Shown: positions 12,075-24,065 of the stretch, in pieces | Layout: each line of letters opens with the position of its first letter | How positions within the stretch are numbered: position 1 is the stretch's first letter | Assembly: GCA_002286855.1 (NCBI GenBank) | Contig: NRSV01000063.1 | Coordinates: 124,001 to 188,000 of the forward strand | DNA from: Bipolaris cookei | Lineage: Eukaryota; Ascomycota; Dothideomycetes; Pleosporales; Pleosporaceae | Direction: 5' to 3' | DNA length: 64,000 bases | Program-made: the position numbers and the translations under genes | The notes under the pieces: model-generated | Database searches by the model: none | Seen by the model: only the letters and a program-made list of their open reading frames with translations | Told to the model about the DNA's origin: nothing

Positions 12075-12734
12075 GCTAGCCCCACCAATCTGCACCCGTC
12101 CACCTTTGATTTTCACCAGATTGTACAACTTTTGGCAAGGGGTTTCGCCCTTAGGCTGCTTGCATCTATGATACCGGCGCTTTTCCTTTTGGGGCGCGAT
12201 ATACTTGGGAAGCCTTGTTTTGGCAAAGACGAGAATTGTTTTGGGATTAGTAGTAGTGTGTTGGCTGATACGATAATGGTTGGACGATATACGATGCTGT
12301 GTGCGCAGTCGGATAGATGGCGCGATGCAGCTGCAAATGTCAAAAACACGATTAATTCAAGGCATCTGACGTCCTTGCATTTCATCATTTGGGAGATGAC
12401 TTGTTGGTTCGTGGATTTTGCTGGAAACTTGTGTACAAACACCCTAAACAGAAGTAGTTGATGCGGCATGATCGGTATCCAACAAGAGTAGCAATAGTGA
12501 GGCAACGAAAACGAGTTGCAGACCACCGCCACTTTACTATACTCTACTGATATCTTTCTCGGTTTTTCTATCTAGTAGATGTAAAGATACTGTTGTGTAT
12601 TCTTGGTTAGGTATCTAACACAAAAGGACAAAAAAACAAGAACTCATGCAACAGCATCAGACAACCACCCAACACACTACTCAAACGCAACAAAAGCATA
12701 GACCAAACTAACACTACTGGTGAAAAGACCAGTC
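12075..12734. other. Convergent 3' interval RER1 / BTA1
   Basis: This 660 bp interval lies between two convergent stop codons and should hold both 3' UTRs. An ORF of about 109 codons occurs on the plus strand and one of 139 on the minus strand, but neither has recognisable family features. I see nothing else. Confidence 0.5.
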
Positions 12735-15635
12735 CTACTCAACACGCATAGCAGGAGCCTCGAGCTTCAGCTCAGCCAACGACGCCTTCCTCAACCCCGT
12801 ACCCGCCTTGGTGCCATTCTCCTTAACAAGATCAACTTCCTTTGTGCAAATCCAGGTCGATGCGTACATGTTTACACTGTAGCCACCATATTAGTATACG
12901 TGCATACAATAGGATATCAAAAGAAAGATTGAGAGAAAGAGGAAACATACCGATCAATACACGTCCCCGGCAATCGAACCGCTACCCTCTTAACTGTAAA
13001 CCCACACTCGGCAAAGACCTTGATATACCACGGCTCCAAGCCCGCACTACGCAGCATAACGCGGCCCTTGACCTTAAGTGCGCGATTCAGCGCGCGGATC
13101 TGGCGCAGTGCTTGTGTTCCGTTGGGCGGGAACCAGTCCATGCTATCCATCACAACAACAATAGTCAAGGTGCCGGGCCGCATGCGCGAAATCACTTCTG
13201 AGATTTCGTCTGTGTGGATGCGCAGGCCGTTGAAAGCACCTGGTTTGGAGAGCTTGACGTGTGATTTGGGGGAGAGATAGGTGGGGTGCGAGGTGGGTGT
13301 GTAATGGCCGAGGAGAGTGAGTAGGTAGTAATGGTTTGAGGTGCTGAGGAGCGTAGTGTTGACTACGGGTTCGAAAGTGTTGAGGACGTATTCGTAGATT
13401 GCGTTGCCGCTTGATGATTTGAGTTCCTCGTCTGAGGGTTCTTCGTGGAAGGCCATGTATTCTGCAGCGGCATCTTTGGGTTTTGTTGCTTTGGCTTCGT
13501 CGTAGTCTTGTGTCTTTTTGAAGTCGACTTCGATGACGTCGCGTTGGGCAGGGGGGACACCGAGTGCTTTCCACAACCACTTCTCGTTGCCGAGGATGGC
13601 GTAGGTGAGGATCTTGGAGTGGAGCACGGTTTTGATGCTGCGTTGCCAGATTTCACGCTGCTCGTTGAGGGTTTGCGCCGCACAGAGCGCTTTGACATCA
13701 GCTGTCATTCCAAGGAGACGGAAGAGCCAGCCGGCAATTGCAATGGCATTTCCGGAGCCTCCAGAATAGTAGAGACCCTTGGAAGACGAAGAAGAGAAGA
13801 TGTAAGGGCCGTTTTGGATCCAGAATTGGAACGCATCGGAGGAGAGGTGCGGGCTGAGCTTCTGGATGAGTAGGTTGTGGAAGTTGGGGTGCTTGCCTTC
13901 GCCAAAGAGTTTCCAGACATCTTGGTAACCAAGTGCTGTGAAGGCAGCGACTTTGAGCTCGAGCAGATGATTCTGTGACGGGTTGAGGTCTACAGCATGA
14001 ACGCGACGGCAGTTTTCTAGGCAAAAAGCAAGAATGTTGTCACCAGCGGACCCAATTGCGAGGACGACATCGTTGGAGGTAGGCTTCAGAAGTCGCATAT
14101 CAGCCACATTGTCTTCCCATGTGAATGCGTAGATGTACGAATTGTTGAAACGAGTGTGCTTGGGAAGGGCCGAGTCGTAATGAATGCGCCAGTGGTGGTT
14201 TTGGTACCAGGCTGATGGCAGAGGCAAGCTAGATTGTAGATTGACAACTGCGCATTCGTACGCTTTGGAGTGAACTTCTGCATCTCTTGGTGGAGTTCCG
14301 GTTTGAAGGTCAAGCGCATTGAGGTATGGGGATTCTGTAGCAGCAGCATCAATCTTGGCGAGTTTTTGTGTGGAAGCACCGTGATCTTTTGAACATCCGA
14401 TCCAGATGTAGTAAGGTAGCTTGATACCAGTGTTGAAGAAGTTGTTTCTGGCGTTCATACTGAGGATCGTGCCATGTTTGAACTCCAAGTAATCCTGGCG
14501 CAGGTTAGCAGCCGTTGTGAACTTCCAAGAACTCAACTTACTCTTCGAGCAGGGCCGAGTGAAATTCTGTCGATAGCGAACCATTCTCTCCAGAATACTC
14601 GCGAAAGCCACATGCAATGACGGTCGATGGCACCACCAATATAGTTCCTGCCCCTAAAGTCCACTTGATCCTGGACGTAGAAGTCGACAACACCAAAAAC
14701 ACCGTTAGGGCTCAGAAGGCTGCCCACGGAGTCAATAACGGGATAGAACTCGGGTATCATGCTTAGGGAGTAGCTCATAGTGACAAGCTCAGCTCCTCCC
14801 GCATCAGCGTTCTCATCAAGGTCGCGAACGGTTTGACTTTGGGAGACTTTCTCTTTATATTCATACGCTTGTGGCTCGTGTTCATGCAAACGGAAAGCAC
14901 GCGCGTCCTGGCAGATGACTTTGACGTTTGTCCACCCAAGACGGGCGAAGCGCTTGCGTGCCATTTCGCAGAGACTAGGCGAGAGGTCCACGACATCTAC
15001 GATTGTCAGTAATGCTTTATTTATAGAATCCGGAAAACTCACAAACTGAACGGAAGAAGCTAGTCACTGGCACAAAAGCATTCATTTGCTCGACACTAGA
15101 AGTTCGTCAGTATCATACTATGACACTGACACATGAACGCTTACTTGTAACCAGTTCCTCCACCAATCTGTCACTATTAGTATCAAAATCGACTATAGTT
15201 TACGCGTCCACCTACATCAACCCAGACAGGGCGTTGTGAAATCAGACCAGCTTCAGCACGGTGTTTCAGCTGCGCCGCAACCAGTCCCAACATATCCTCG
15301 CGGCCGCGGAGAAGCCTGGTACGGGTAGCATCGTAGACTTCAGCCTGTGCTTTGTAGAAGCTCTCCTATTTCTTCTGTCAGTAACGGCGAGCATATTCAT
15401 GTATTCGACGTACAAGAGCGTCTTGCTGGCTTCCAGATCCATCACCAGTGTGCGGCTTCAAGAAGCAGCCATAGATGAACTTTAGGTATGCCTCAATGGT
15501 GCTAGGCTCGTGCCCTTTACTCTTCGGTCTAAGTGCAATGGCAAATACGGCGGCAAGGAAGAAGCCAATGATGCAAAGGGTGACCGTGAGTTGATGGAAA
15601 GGGTCACGCGGAACGAAGACTGAGAAATCCAGCAT
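12735..15635 (-). CDS. BTA1: BTA1, bifunctional betaine lipid (DGTS) synthase
   Basis: Makes diacylglyceryl-trimethylhomoserine, a phosphorus-free membrane lipid, by transferring the aminocarboxypropyl group of S-adenosylmethionine to diacylglycerol and then N-methylating it three times. Exons on the minus strand are 15414-15635, 15216-15365, 15145-15167, 15043-15095, 14542-14996, 12951-14494 and 12735-12876, giving 862 aa. Order: one transmembrane helix (residues about 17-36), a BtaB-like methyltransferase with motif I WVDIGGGTGYN (about 121-131), then a BtaA-type DUF3419 domain from about residue 300, with a second SAM-binding motif VVLAIGSAGDN (about 450) and VHAVDLNPSQ. The C-terminus DRVNMYAST is only reached by using the last intron. 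Exon 3 is a 23-nt microexon coding part of methyltransferase motif I. Fungal and algal BTA1 genes are often induced by phosphate starvation; I saw no CACGTG upstream. Confidence 0.95.
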
Positions 15636-16982
15636 AGTTGCGACGCTGCAACAGAGCAGAGGATCAAAGAATACAAAAGAGAAGAGAGTATGCAGTCAAA
15701 CAAAAAGAAACCCCGCCATGGAGGGGTTATATGAGAAGCATTCCGAAGCATCATTCCGACTTCGGTTCGTCACAATGCACCCCCACATGATTGCAGGCAA
15801 GCCACCTACTGTGTAGGGCAACGTCCTCCCTGTCTTTGAGGCTTTTCAGCCAATGGTACCCTCCACATGCTTCGAAGGTTCTAAGACGGTACGAGGCAAT
15901 CTTGCACTGACGTCGGGTGTGATAGTGAACCGAGAGAAGTGCCCCAACCTAATCAACCGCAAGAGGCGGCTATGCAGGGTCTTGGGGGGACCGAGTATTT
16001 CTCCAGATCTTCAGGGAAGCCATGGGGAGGCGATACAATAACTGGCCTATCACATTGAGCTATCATTGCGCGTGGGTGTAGTGTGGGTGTAGCGTGCCTG
16101 GTGTTGATGTTGGGTGGTTGAGGTCCGTTGTTGAGACATGAGCCAATGAGAGGAGGCGAGGAAGGGCGTGCCAGAACCACTGATGGAAATGCAGGAACGT
16201 GGCCAGCTCTTGAACACATGAGCGAGGCGCAATACCCTCGGCCCTGTTTCCCTTTCTGCAAGTCACTTTGTATTATCTAGCCCTTGATGATCCGAACCAT
16301 GTCGGCATTTGCAGACTCTGCGCAATCGTCAGCAAAGTGCTGATCGGCTCAGCACCTACAAAGAGTGCCACCGGCAAGAGACAAGCATGCAAACTATACA
16401 TTGCTATCAGATAGCTGGAAAGAGAACTGACAGGGAAATGTGTATATGGACAATATAGTGGTGCTACAGGGCTGCAGAGTGTTGTTGCAACACGAAAATA
16501 TACTCACAGGTAGCGCAGCATAACATAAGTTGTGATGACCAGACGTATCATTCGTCGCCTACCCGTTATCTTGCCGGGGTCACCTTCTCTGCCGTTGAGG
16601 CTCGAGGGTCAAGTGCCGAGAGTGACATCTGTAGTTCACGCCGAACTGTTCGGGGTTGAAAGCAAGTGACGGAAGTGCAGGCGGCTTCGTTACTGCTATT
16701 CTTGGCCATGTGACATGCGCCGCATTCACAGATATGGCCACACTGGACTCTTGATCAATGTTGTCTTGGAAACGAACACACAGTGCAATAGATGCCCCTC
16801 CCTCATGCTACTGTGTCTCATCTCCACATAGTAAGCATAGTGTATGGTGAAAAATACAGCCTTTGTTCATTCATGTTCGTCATTTCGGCAGTGGTACTAC
16901 GATGAAGGTCTAAGTATTATTACAAGCCGGGTACAAGAACACATGCCTGCAAGCAGCAAAGCCACCACCATCTGACCGCACC
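15636..16982. other. BTA1 upstream region and RPT5 3' flank
   Basis: This interval of 1.35 kb contains the BTA1 promoter (right of 15635) and the 3' flank of RPT5. Its ORFs are all short and unrecognised. A small dyad CCGAA-CTG-TTCGG is near 16640. I found no tRNA-like or repeat structure. Confidence 0.5.
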
Positions 16983-18496
16983 TTATGCGTAGAAGTTGAC
17001 CGTGTCCTTCTTCTTCGCCTGCACTTCAGCAATAGCATCCACATAGTGCTCGTGGCTGATCTTCTGGTGACCAGTTCGGAGTGCAATCATACCAGCTTCG
17101 ACACATACGGCCTTTAGTTGAGCTCCACCAAACTCATCGGTACTGCGCGCCAACTCTTGCCAGTTGACACCATCATCAACGGTCATTTTCCTTGAGTGAA
17201 TGCGCATGATCTGTGCGCGAGCCTCCTCGTTTGGCAGCGGGAACTCGATCTTCCTGTCCAGACGACCAGAACGGAGCAGGGCGGGATCCAAGACATCGAC
17301 TCGGTTGGTGGCGGCCAAAACCTTCACGCGATCATCCGAGGCAAAACCATCCAGCTGGTTGAGAAGCTCCAACATGGTTCGTTGCACTTCTCTGTCTCCG
17401 GACTTTTCGGAATCGAAACGCTTTGTGCCGACGGCGTCCAACTCATCAATGAAAATAATTGAAGGAGCCTTTTCTTTTGCTAAAGCGAAGCAGTCGCGGA
17501 CCAGCTTAGCGCCGTCACCTATGAACATTTGTACTAGTTGTGGGCCAGCAAGCTTGAGGAAAGTAGCATCAGTTTGCGCAGCGCACGCTCGTGCAAGAAG
17601 CGTCTTTCCAGTACCCGGAGGGCCATACATCAATGCACCTATGCCTTATTAGCCAGTGTCCTTGGGCACTCAAGCAATATGCTTACCCTTGGGAGCCTTG
17701 ATGCCGATCTTCTTGAATCGTTCCGCCTCCTTCATTGGCCAGACTACCGCCTCTACGAGCTCCTCAATCTGCTTATCCAAGCCTCCGACATCAGTGTACT
17801 TTTCCGTTGGCTTCTCGTCGACTTCCATAGCCTTGACTCGGCTGTCGTACTCTGCCGGTAGTGTGTCTAGGACAAGGTAAGAGTCCTTGTTCACACCAAT
17901 CAAGTCTCCGGGTTTGAGCTTCTCATGGTCGACAAGGCCGATGAGGGGCAGGAATATTGTCTGTCGCGTAGATGTCTTGATGACAGCCGATTTGCCAACA
18001 CGGGTGGCGTCTAGGTCGATGTTTGCACCTTCCTCGGCAGCCTCCGCTGTGACATCGAGATCGAGGATTTCGACGACGTTTCCGACGAGATAGGGTAGTT
18101 GTCTGTAGAATGTCAACATATCGCCCTGAAGATGGCGCTTGGTAAACACGCTGCGGGGCCGACCGCCGGCACCGAGATAGCGTACCTGTTGTTCTCAATC
18201 TTGTCTAGGTTGTCCTTGATCTTCTCGTTCATCGATGCTTTCTCGTGTGTGAGCCGCTGGAACTCGCTCTTCATGATGCGCATGTCGTTCTCCAGTAACC
18301 GCCTCCGCGCAATGATGTCTCGTGTACTTGAGTTCAGGATCTCCTCGTCGAGCTGCTCCTCCTCCGGCTCTGCATCCTTCATGTCCGCATCACCGTCAGC
18401 CTTCTTTCCATCCTTGCCGCCGTCTTTCTTGCCATCGTCCTTTCTCTCTTCCTTCTCGTGGCGCTCAAGATCATCGAGATCCTCAAGTGTAGACAT
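16983..18496 (-). CDS. RPT5: RPT5, 26S proteasome regulatory ATPase (subunit 6A)
   Basis: One of the six AAA+ ATPases of the 19S base that unfold substrates and open the 20S gate. Exons 18186-18496, 17687-18102 and 16983-17638 encode 460 aa, slightly longer than yeast (434). The N-terminus is an acidic/lysine-rich low-complexity extension of about 50 residues, followed by the coiled coil, the OB domain (QLPYLVGNVVEILDL) and the AAA core: Walker A GPPGTGKT (about 248-255), Walker B IIFIDELDAVG (about 304), and the arginine-finger region LLRSGRLDRKIEFPLP. The C-terminus is NFYA, the HbYX-type tail that docks into the 20S ring. The KKKDTVNFYA tail identifies Rpt5 rather than other Rpt subunits. 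I saw no yeast PACE element (GGTGGCAAA) upstream. Confidence 0.96.
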
Positions 18497-19146
18497 GGTG
18501 GCGGTCTAATGTAAGTGATTGTATGTGAAAACTAGTCAACCAAGACCAGCGGTACTATATCCCGGCGATCGTAAGTAAAAACCGCAAGTGAGAGATTGAA
18601 GATAGTGCAGCGTTGATGAGGCTCTGTTTGTGAGGCAGCTATGGATTACGAACGTGAGAGCTTCCGCGATTACTTAGCTCCGCTCCGACTCTTGGCGTCG
18701 CCGCACCGAGCCGCCGATCAGTCGCGTTCAACATCAACGTAGAGGTAACAACCATCAACCTGCCACTGATATTTCTCACAACTGACAAGATAAACTTCAA
18801 TATAGTGACTGTTCGTGATTTGATTTTTTTTGAAGATTCTAGAAATTTAGACTAGCTTTCGTCTCGGTATGATGACCATACGCAGGTGCGGTCTGCTGAG
18901 CTTCTGCACTCCAAAATTATGGATGTGATTTTGAAATCCAATGGAATAGTGCAAACAAATAAGAAAACTGAAAACGAATTCTCTTGTCCCTCTCTTGTCC
19001 CATCCGTCAAGATTCGCGATTCCATGTTGAGGTCGATGAACTGGTGTTTGCCCACGGTTATCTGTTCCAGGAATCGCGACTCCGTCGCCACAGCACCTGC
19101 TTTCTCTGTGATGCCTTAACTTTCATTCACTTGCCATGGCACTAAG
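18497..19146. other. RPT5 promoter side and left edge of degenerate island
   Basis: The first about 250 bp right of the RPT5 start carry its promoter and 5' UTR. Beyond about 18780 the sequence turns AT-rich. Short overlapping ORFs on both strands (18852-19119) have no recognisable family. This marks the left boundary of the degenerate island. Confidence 0.45.
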
Positions 19147-20454
19147 ATGGTAAGTGAATGCCTAGGGCTAACAAAAGTGGGTAGCACAGCGCTGAGTAAC
19201 ACTCTACAGTCCAACGGATTTCTGGCTATTAAGACAACTTTTTCCTGTAGATTCCTGTTGCCCAACCCGCCACTCATGCTTCTCAGTCTTCTAGCTTATC
19301 GAATACCCCAAAATTCACCTATAGGTATCAGAATGGCATCCACTATCGTGGGCAAATCGGGTCATGTATACATTCAGCGCGAGGTACTCCAGGAGCGCAA
19401 AGATCCTTGACTAAGCATCTTTAAAGCTGAGTACGTTATATAAACCTCACGTCTAGAATTTCTCTCAACAGAAGTCTTTTTAGAACTCATGGCCAGTCTT
19501 TCCTCTTCGAGCGATTATCCAAACCATTCTATGACCTGTCATTACGCCTTGCAGTCGATTTCCCCGAGTCTCGTCGGCTTCGCATGCATGTTTATTTCAA
19601 TGAGGAAGAAAACGTCCTAATCTATCCCTTCTATCAACATACCCTGCTTGGGCTGCTGCAAGACGATCTAGAAATCTCGGATACAGTACAGAAGAAAGTT
19701 CTGCGGGAGACAGGAGAAGCCATACAAGACCTGCATAGCAAGGACTGGCTCCATATCGGTACGATCACCAGTTCAAATCAATCTACTACTACGAAATTCC
19801 AGCTGACAATCGTTCTTGGCACACATCAAGCCCGATAATATACTGTTCAAATGGAATTGCGACGAAGAGGGTACTAAGACAATTACCAACGTCGCTTTAG
19901 GTGACTTTGACCTCGCTTTTAGGTTAGAAACTGGAACGCTGCTTCACATCACTCGTGCAGTAGGAAACGCTATGTGGTGCAGTCCAGAAGGGCTTACTGG
20001 AGATGTTTGTCTAAGGCATCAGAGGTTTACTCATTCGGACTGGTTGTAAGTTGTTCTCCGCCATCTTCGTGGCTATCATTGGAGAATTCCGCGCTAAGCG
20101 TTCGTGCAGTGCATATATGCCCTCGGGGCTGGGGAACTGCTACTCATCAACAATTATCAGAAGCTCGTCAAGCTTAGTGTGAGCCCCGAGCAAGAAATAT
20201 TAACGCGACATTTCTCGTACTTTGGACCAGTGGACCAGGGCCTGTTCAATCACATCGTTAGCGAGAAATGGACAAAAGCTCTTAGACTAATATCTGAACT
20301 GACTGAGTTGGACGTGCAACACCAGCCAGACTTGAGCTTCGAGGTGTGGGGGCATGAACTCAGTTATGGGGCACAGAAGGTGATATCTGGAATGACGAAA
20401 ATTGATCCAATGGCTAAGTCAACGATAAATCAGGTTATACAGCATTCGTGGTGA
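19147..20454 (+). pseudogene. Degenerate serine/threonine protein kinase-like gene
   Basis: Protein-kinase fragments lie in order on one strand: a P-loop-side segment around HVYIQREVLQERKDP, then SFLFERLSKPFYDLSLRLA, the alpha-E region EAIQDLHSKDW, the catalytic-loop remnant HIKPDNILFKW, a DFG-like LGDFDLAF, the P+1 loop GNAMWCSPEG, and the C-lobe GAGELLLINNY to about 20454. Breaks are: an in-frame TGA at 19408-19410; no AG acceptor where the intron before IKPDN should end (about 19815; the sequence reads GGCAC); and a +1 shift near 20005 between GLTGD and KASEVYSFG. Two other introns still look functional (19431-19471, and the one beginning after SFGLV near 20049). The catalytic loop normally reads HxDxKPxN and here the Asp codon falls at the lost splice junction. 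A single-stop or unusual-splicing functional gene is possible but unlikely. The family resembles multi-copy fungal kinases; I cannot name it. Confidence 0.7.
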
Positions 20455-20906
20455 AAGGAGGCCGTTTGACGGACAGCTGAGGTGGCGGGGAAACTTCATG
20501 CATGTGTCATTCGAAAGTGGATAACACCATAACTACAGCCTATAAGCGATTACTGTGAGACGAAAGCTCAGCTTTACTGCGTCAGACGGCCCAAAAAGGT
20601 ACAGTATACCGCATAAGTGGTATCTGGAGTTGAATAGCTATATACATGTGACAGATTAGCAGCTGATTGAACTATTGCTGCCTAACGCCACTTTTTCTTC
20701 GACAACCTTTTCTCAGCCACCGCTATAGTCCACCTTTGCTCCTAGCTTTGCTTTGGAGCGTCTATTCGATCTCTGGAAGTCTAACGCTGTGATGTCTCTT
20801 GCACAACATATCCACGGCAAAGTCTGTGCATGATGGCACCGCTGAGGCTTTTCGCCCTAGGAACGCACTTTTCATGTCGCTAATGTCTTTGCAGCCTTGC
20901 TGAAAT
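20455..20906. other. Spacer between kinase and NLR pseudogenes
   Basis: About 450 bp with no convincing ORF. It should contain the 5' end of the NLR gene, but there is no in-frame ATG before the patatin motif: a TGA at 20901-20903 closes the frame. The start was therefore lost or sits in an exon I cannot recognise. Confidence 0.4.
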
Positions 20907-21408
20907 CGCTATACAAATGGAGGTGGGGTGCGTGGCCTCGTTATTCTTCTCATGCTTAGGAGGTTCATGCACTTGATCAACCCTCAGTGTCCGCCGAAGC
21001 CTTGCGATGTTTTCGATATGATCGTGGGAACAAGCACCGGCGGTCTTGTTGCCATCATGCTTGGAAAGCTTGTATGTGAAACCTGGCTCATTTCAGTCAC
21101 ACGTTTGACTACAATTTATATATAGGAAATGGATGTAGAAGCAGCAATAGACGCATACAAACGGCTCTCGAGACGCGTATTCACCCCAAGGAGACGAGCA
21201 CATATCAGGGGCGCATTTGTCCACAAAGTACTGGGATCAGAGAATTTTGACTATAAAGTTTTGGAGAAAGTCATTAAGGAAATTGTCTCAGAACATCTGG
21301 GCTCAGGTATGGACGGTAGAAGTGTGAAGCTGTACCAAAACAGGTCAAAATGTCCCATGTGGGTAGGCTCCAATCTAACGAGATCATAGGAGCATGGTGA
21401 CTTATTCT

Positions 21409-21425
21409 CCCCCCCCCCCCCCCCC
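21409..21425 (+). repeat. 17-nt poly-C tract at the 3' end of a patatin intron
   Basis: Seventeen consecutive C residues lie immediately before the acceptor AG (21426-21427) of the intron 21359-21427. The homopolymer stands where the polypyrimidine tract would be. Length is likely to vary between isolates and to be error-prone in sequencing. Confidence 0.7.
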
Positions 21426-23883
21426 AGTTTCGTATGTGCTACGATGGTCAACGGCGGCATGCAGCGCTTACGGAGCTATTCATCCACAGCGGATAAATCG
21501 TTTAACTGTATGATCTGGGGGGCTACCAGAGCTACGTCTACTGCCCCAAATTTCTTCGCGCCATTCAAATTTCCGAGTGGAATGGAGTTCCACGATGGTG
21601 GGCTCGGAGCGAATAATCCAATATTTGAGCTCGTCAACGAAGTCCGGAAAAAACACCCCACCAGAGACATATCTATAATCATGAACTTAGGAACAGATGT
21701 ATTATCGTTCATGGAACTTGGTCGAGTATTAATTTCGGTTGCGGAATCATGCTCCAAAATAGCAACGGATACGGAGACAACGGCAGAGTCTTTTGCGGCG
21801 CAGTATTCCCATCAACAAGGTATATATTGCTAGAGATACTTCCGCTTCAATCCAACCAATAGTCTCTAGAGAGTGGGTTTGGATAAGTGGGAAAAAGAAG
21901 GATGAGGATGAGATGATGGCAAACACACTCACATACCTCGAAACGACGGCTCAGTAAGATATGTTGGAGAGATGCAAAAGAAGCCTTTTAGAAGAGAACT
22001 TTAGGTAGACTTTCAATTGAATGGTTCTAACAGCCTATACAAAAAGAGACTGACACCGAGTTAGCCTTGACATCTCTCAAGCTGCTCTAAACAATGACCA
22101 AAGTCTGGTTCACGTAGTGTGACGTAGATTATCCTCCAACGCAGGTTGTGGGTTTTATCAGTCTGGAAGTATTTGAAAGCATTCACTCAGCAGCTACTTC
22201 GCACCCAGAGAAGAAATGTTGGTTATTGAGAAGGCTCTTGGATCCGTATTCTCAAACTCGCTCAGACCGGAAATCATATCCATTGTGGGGTTTGGCGGCT
22301 CCGGAAAAATACAACTGATGTTGCAGTACGCCTGGACGCATCGAGACACATATGGAGTTTTCCTTTGAATTGATGCACAGTTACTGGCCTCCCTGAATGA
22401 CAAGTTCGCCCTTACCGCGGAGCAGCTCGGTCTTGTCCTACCCCGTACTTGGGTATCGAACTCTATGACTACAAATACTGTTAGCCGATTCGTACCAAAG
22501 CTTCAAAGGAACGTTGATGCAATTCAGAGGGAGTTGAGGAGAAGGAACCAAAAATGGCTCATTCTGATAGATCGTGCTGATGAGCTCCATATCATTAGCC
22601 AATTACCAAAGTATTTCCCTTCTGCTCCCGGTGGAGCCATAATTGTCTCTTCCAGACGAAAAGAGGCAGAGAGGCTTGGTGACTATGCAATAAAACTGAA
22701 AGGTCTTCCCCTGCACAGCGCTTAGCAGCTCTTGATCCACCGTGTTTTCGGCACATCCACAGACTTGGCCTAGGTAGAGCAGCTAGGACATGTAAGACTT
22801 GTGGTGGAGACATTGGATTCCATTCCTTTGGCGATTGACCTCGCTGGCACGTAAGTCTTCAGAGTCCCTGAACAGTCTTTCTACACTTATAAGCTTTCAA
22901 CATAGGTACATCAAGCACAAACTTAGAAGACGAATAGACACCTATTTAATACTGTACGAATCGCAAAAGCACGAGTTGGTCGAACGTGCTCTCGGGCAAA
23001 ATCATACGACTGCCCACGGCTATCCCGCCTCTGTCCTCGCGACTTGGAGGGTTTCAATCAATGCGATCGCCAAAGAATATCCGGGGGCAGCAAAGTTCCA
23101 TTACCTTCTGTGTTTCCCCGATCCTTCAAATCTGAGAAAAGACCTATTCAAGAGGGCTTGTTATCCCAAGTTCTATTTAAATCGTGAAGGCTCAATCGAT
23201 GTACTTTATTCGTGGATGAACCGAGTCCCTGACTGGCTCCTAAGACTCTTCTGTGGCCCAAATGGCCACTGGAATGACTTGCCGTTTTTCCATACTATTG
23301 GGATCATATCAGCTTTGTTCCTCATTGAGTGCAAAGATCACAATGGCACTTGAGTTCACCGTTCTGGAAAAGTGGACGGCATGACTTTAACCTTAGACAG
23401 AAGCTCTGTTATCTTACTTGAATTACCGCAGCCGCTTCACCACTTGGGAAGATCGTTTCACGACGATAATTTAAGAGGAGAATTCATCCATGATGCATTC
23501 TCTGTAGCCATACACAGCTCTCAGTACGATATCGAGCGTGACGAAAGTTTTTCAAATATCGGGCGGACCCCTACGATGTATGTTAGACTTGGAGGAGCTA
23601 TAAATAACCGCAGAACGATGGAAGGACAGCTTGATGAGATCTATGAGCGTTTCAGAGCTCTCCACTTTAAATTGGATAGTTCTTGGACCATTTTCAACTA
23701 TGCGATCCCTACTCGGCGACGTTGCGAGGCTATAATGCTTGCGAGTATATTCTGGCCACGGCTTTTAACCGGTTCAATGGAAGTTGCCAAGCTGGGGAAT
23801 AATCCTGGCGATCGCACAGTCAGTGTTGTTGAAGACTGTGCGGAAAACTCAAAGAAATCCACATCCAAGTCCAAGTTCTAGTA

Positions 23884-24005
23884 GACATACAAGTCGATGT
23901 CCAAGTCAACGTCCAAGTCGACTTCCGAGCCCACTTCCAAGTCCAAGTCGACGTACCGGTCGACGTACAGGTCTACGTCCACCTCAGCGTACAGATCCAC
24001 TTCCG
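23884..24005 (+). repeat. Degenerate hexamer/12-mer array (GTCCAA-GTCGAC type)
   Basis: About 120 bp of loosely repeated six-base units such as GTCCAA, GTCGAC, GTACAG and TTCCAA sit between the NB-ARC and TPR parts of the NLR pseudogene. In one frame it reads as a Ser/Pro/Arg-rich linker. The frame of the upstream domain ends in TAG at 23879-23881, and the downstream TPR is in another frame, so the array coincides with a frame break. Unit slippage is a likely cause. Confidence 0.6.
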
Positions 24006-24065
24006 CAGGGAGACGGGTACTCTGACCTTGACGAGAGTGATTGGAAAGACTTTATAGAGCTGCTA

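Noticed and set aside
13143..13580. 145-codon minus-strand frame within BTA1
   Set aside because: Out-of-frame shadow of the DUF3419 exon on the same strand.
23884..24005. Repeat array considered as CRISPR-like
   Set aside because: Units are six bases and contiguous without spacers; the context is a eukaryotic gene linker.
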